From positions 1 to 6,067 of the forward strand of contig JALTVH010000073.1 in the NCBI GenBank assembly GCA_027049085.1: DNA of 6,067 nt, given 5' to 3'. The translations under genes and the position numbers were made by a program. Position 1 is the stretch's first letter. Each line of letters starts with the position of its first letter. Below the pieces are notes generated by a model that worked only from the letters and a program-made list of their open reading frames with translations, was not told the origin of the DNA and searched no databases. This DNA comes from Aquificaceae bacterium (GTDB lineage: Bacteria > Aquificota > Aquificia > Aquificales > Aquificaceae). Shown one piece after another: positions 6,052 to 6,067 of this stretch.

Positions 6052-6067
6052 ACCTCACAAAGCTTAA

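Overview
This is a gene-dense stretch of about 6 kb from a Gram-negative bacterium. Two gene blocks read leftward (minus strand), with one rightward (plus strand) operon between them. The Gram-negative assignment rests on a glycosyltransferase-9/heptosyltransferase start at the left edge, a probable exported lipoprotein and a GT-C (ArnT/PMT-type) membrane glycosyltransferase. Arginine is often AGA/AGG, the soluble proteins are rich in Glu, Lys, Arg and Val, and genes overlap or abut tightly. ArgG reads like the thermophilic Aquificota-type enzyme. A thermophile near Aquificota is therefore my best guess, but this is inference, not proof.

Layout, left to right. (1) Minus strand, 472 to 1: a short secreted or lipoprotein-like NTF2/DUF4878-type protein. 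It is followed, through a GTGA overlap, by the first 13 codons of a heptosyltransferase-like gene that runs off the window. (2) Plus strand, 489 to 3303: a complete three-gene operon for the proton-translocating NAD(P) transhydrogenase, pntAA-pntAB-pntB, with a TGATG overlap and a 2-bp gap at the junctions. (3) Minus strand, 6017 to 3298: argG (argininosuccinate synthase), then a GT39/ArnT-like glycosyltransferase coupled through an ATGA overlap. This glycosyltransferase converges on pntB, and the two genes share a TCATGA palindrome that supplies both stop codons.

The transhydrogenase uses the proton-motive force to make NADPH from NADH. ArgG makes argininosuccinate for arginine synthesis. 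The glycosyltransferases and lipoprotein belong to the cell envelope. Apart from operon organisation I see no functional link between these blocks.

No intergenic stretch exceeds about 50 bases. I see no RNA genes, mobile elements, CRISPR arrays or clear intrinsic terminators, and no new system. The best non-routine signal is in how the genes start. All three operon-first genes lack a Shine-Dalgarno sequence. Two of them have a perfect TATAAT exactly 6 bases before the ATG, which would start the mRNA at the initiation codon (leaderless). The third (pntAA) has an extended -10 placed for a leader of about 2 bases. The internal genes pntAB, pntB and the GT39 gene have good Shine-Dalgarno sequences. 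At 472-489 the two divergent promoters have overlapping -10 elements inside a 16-bp gap.
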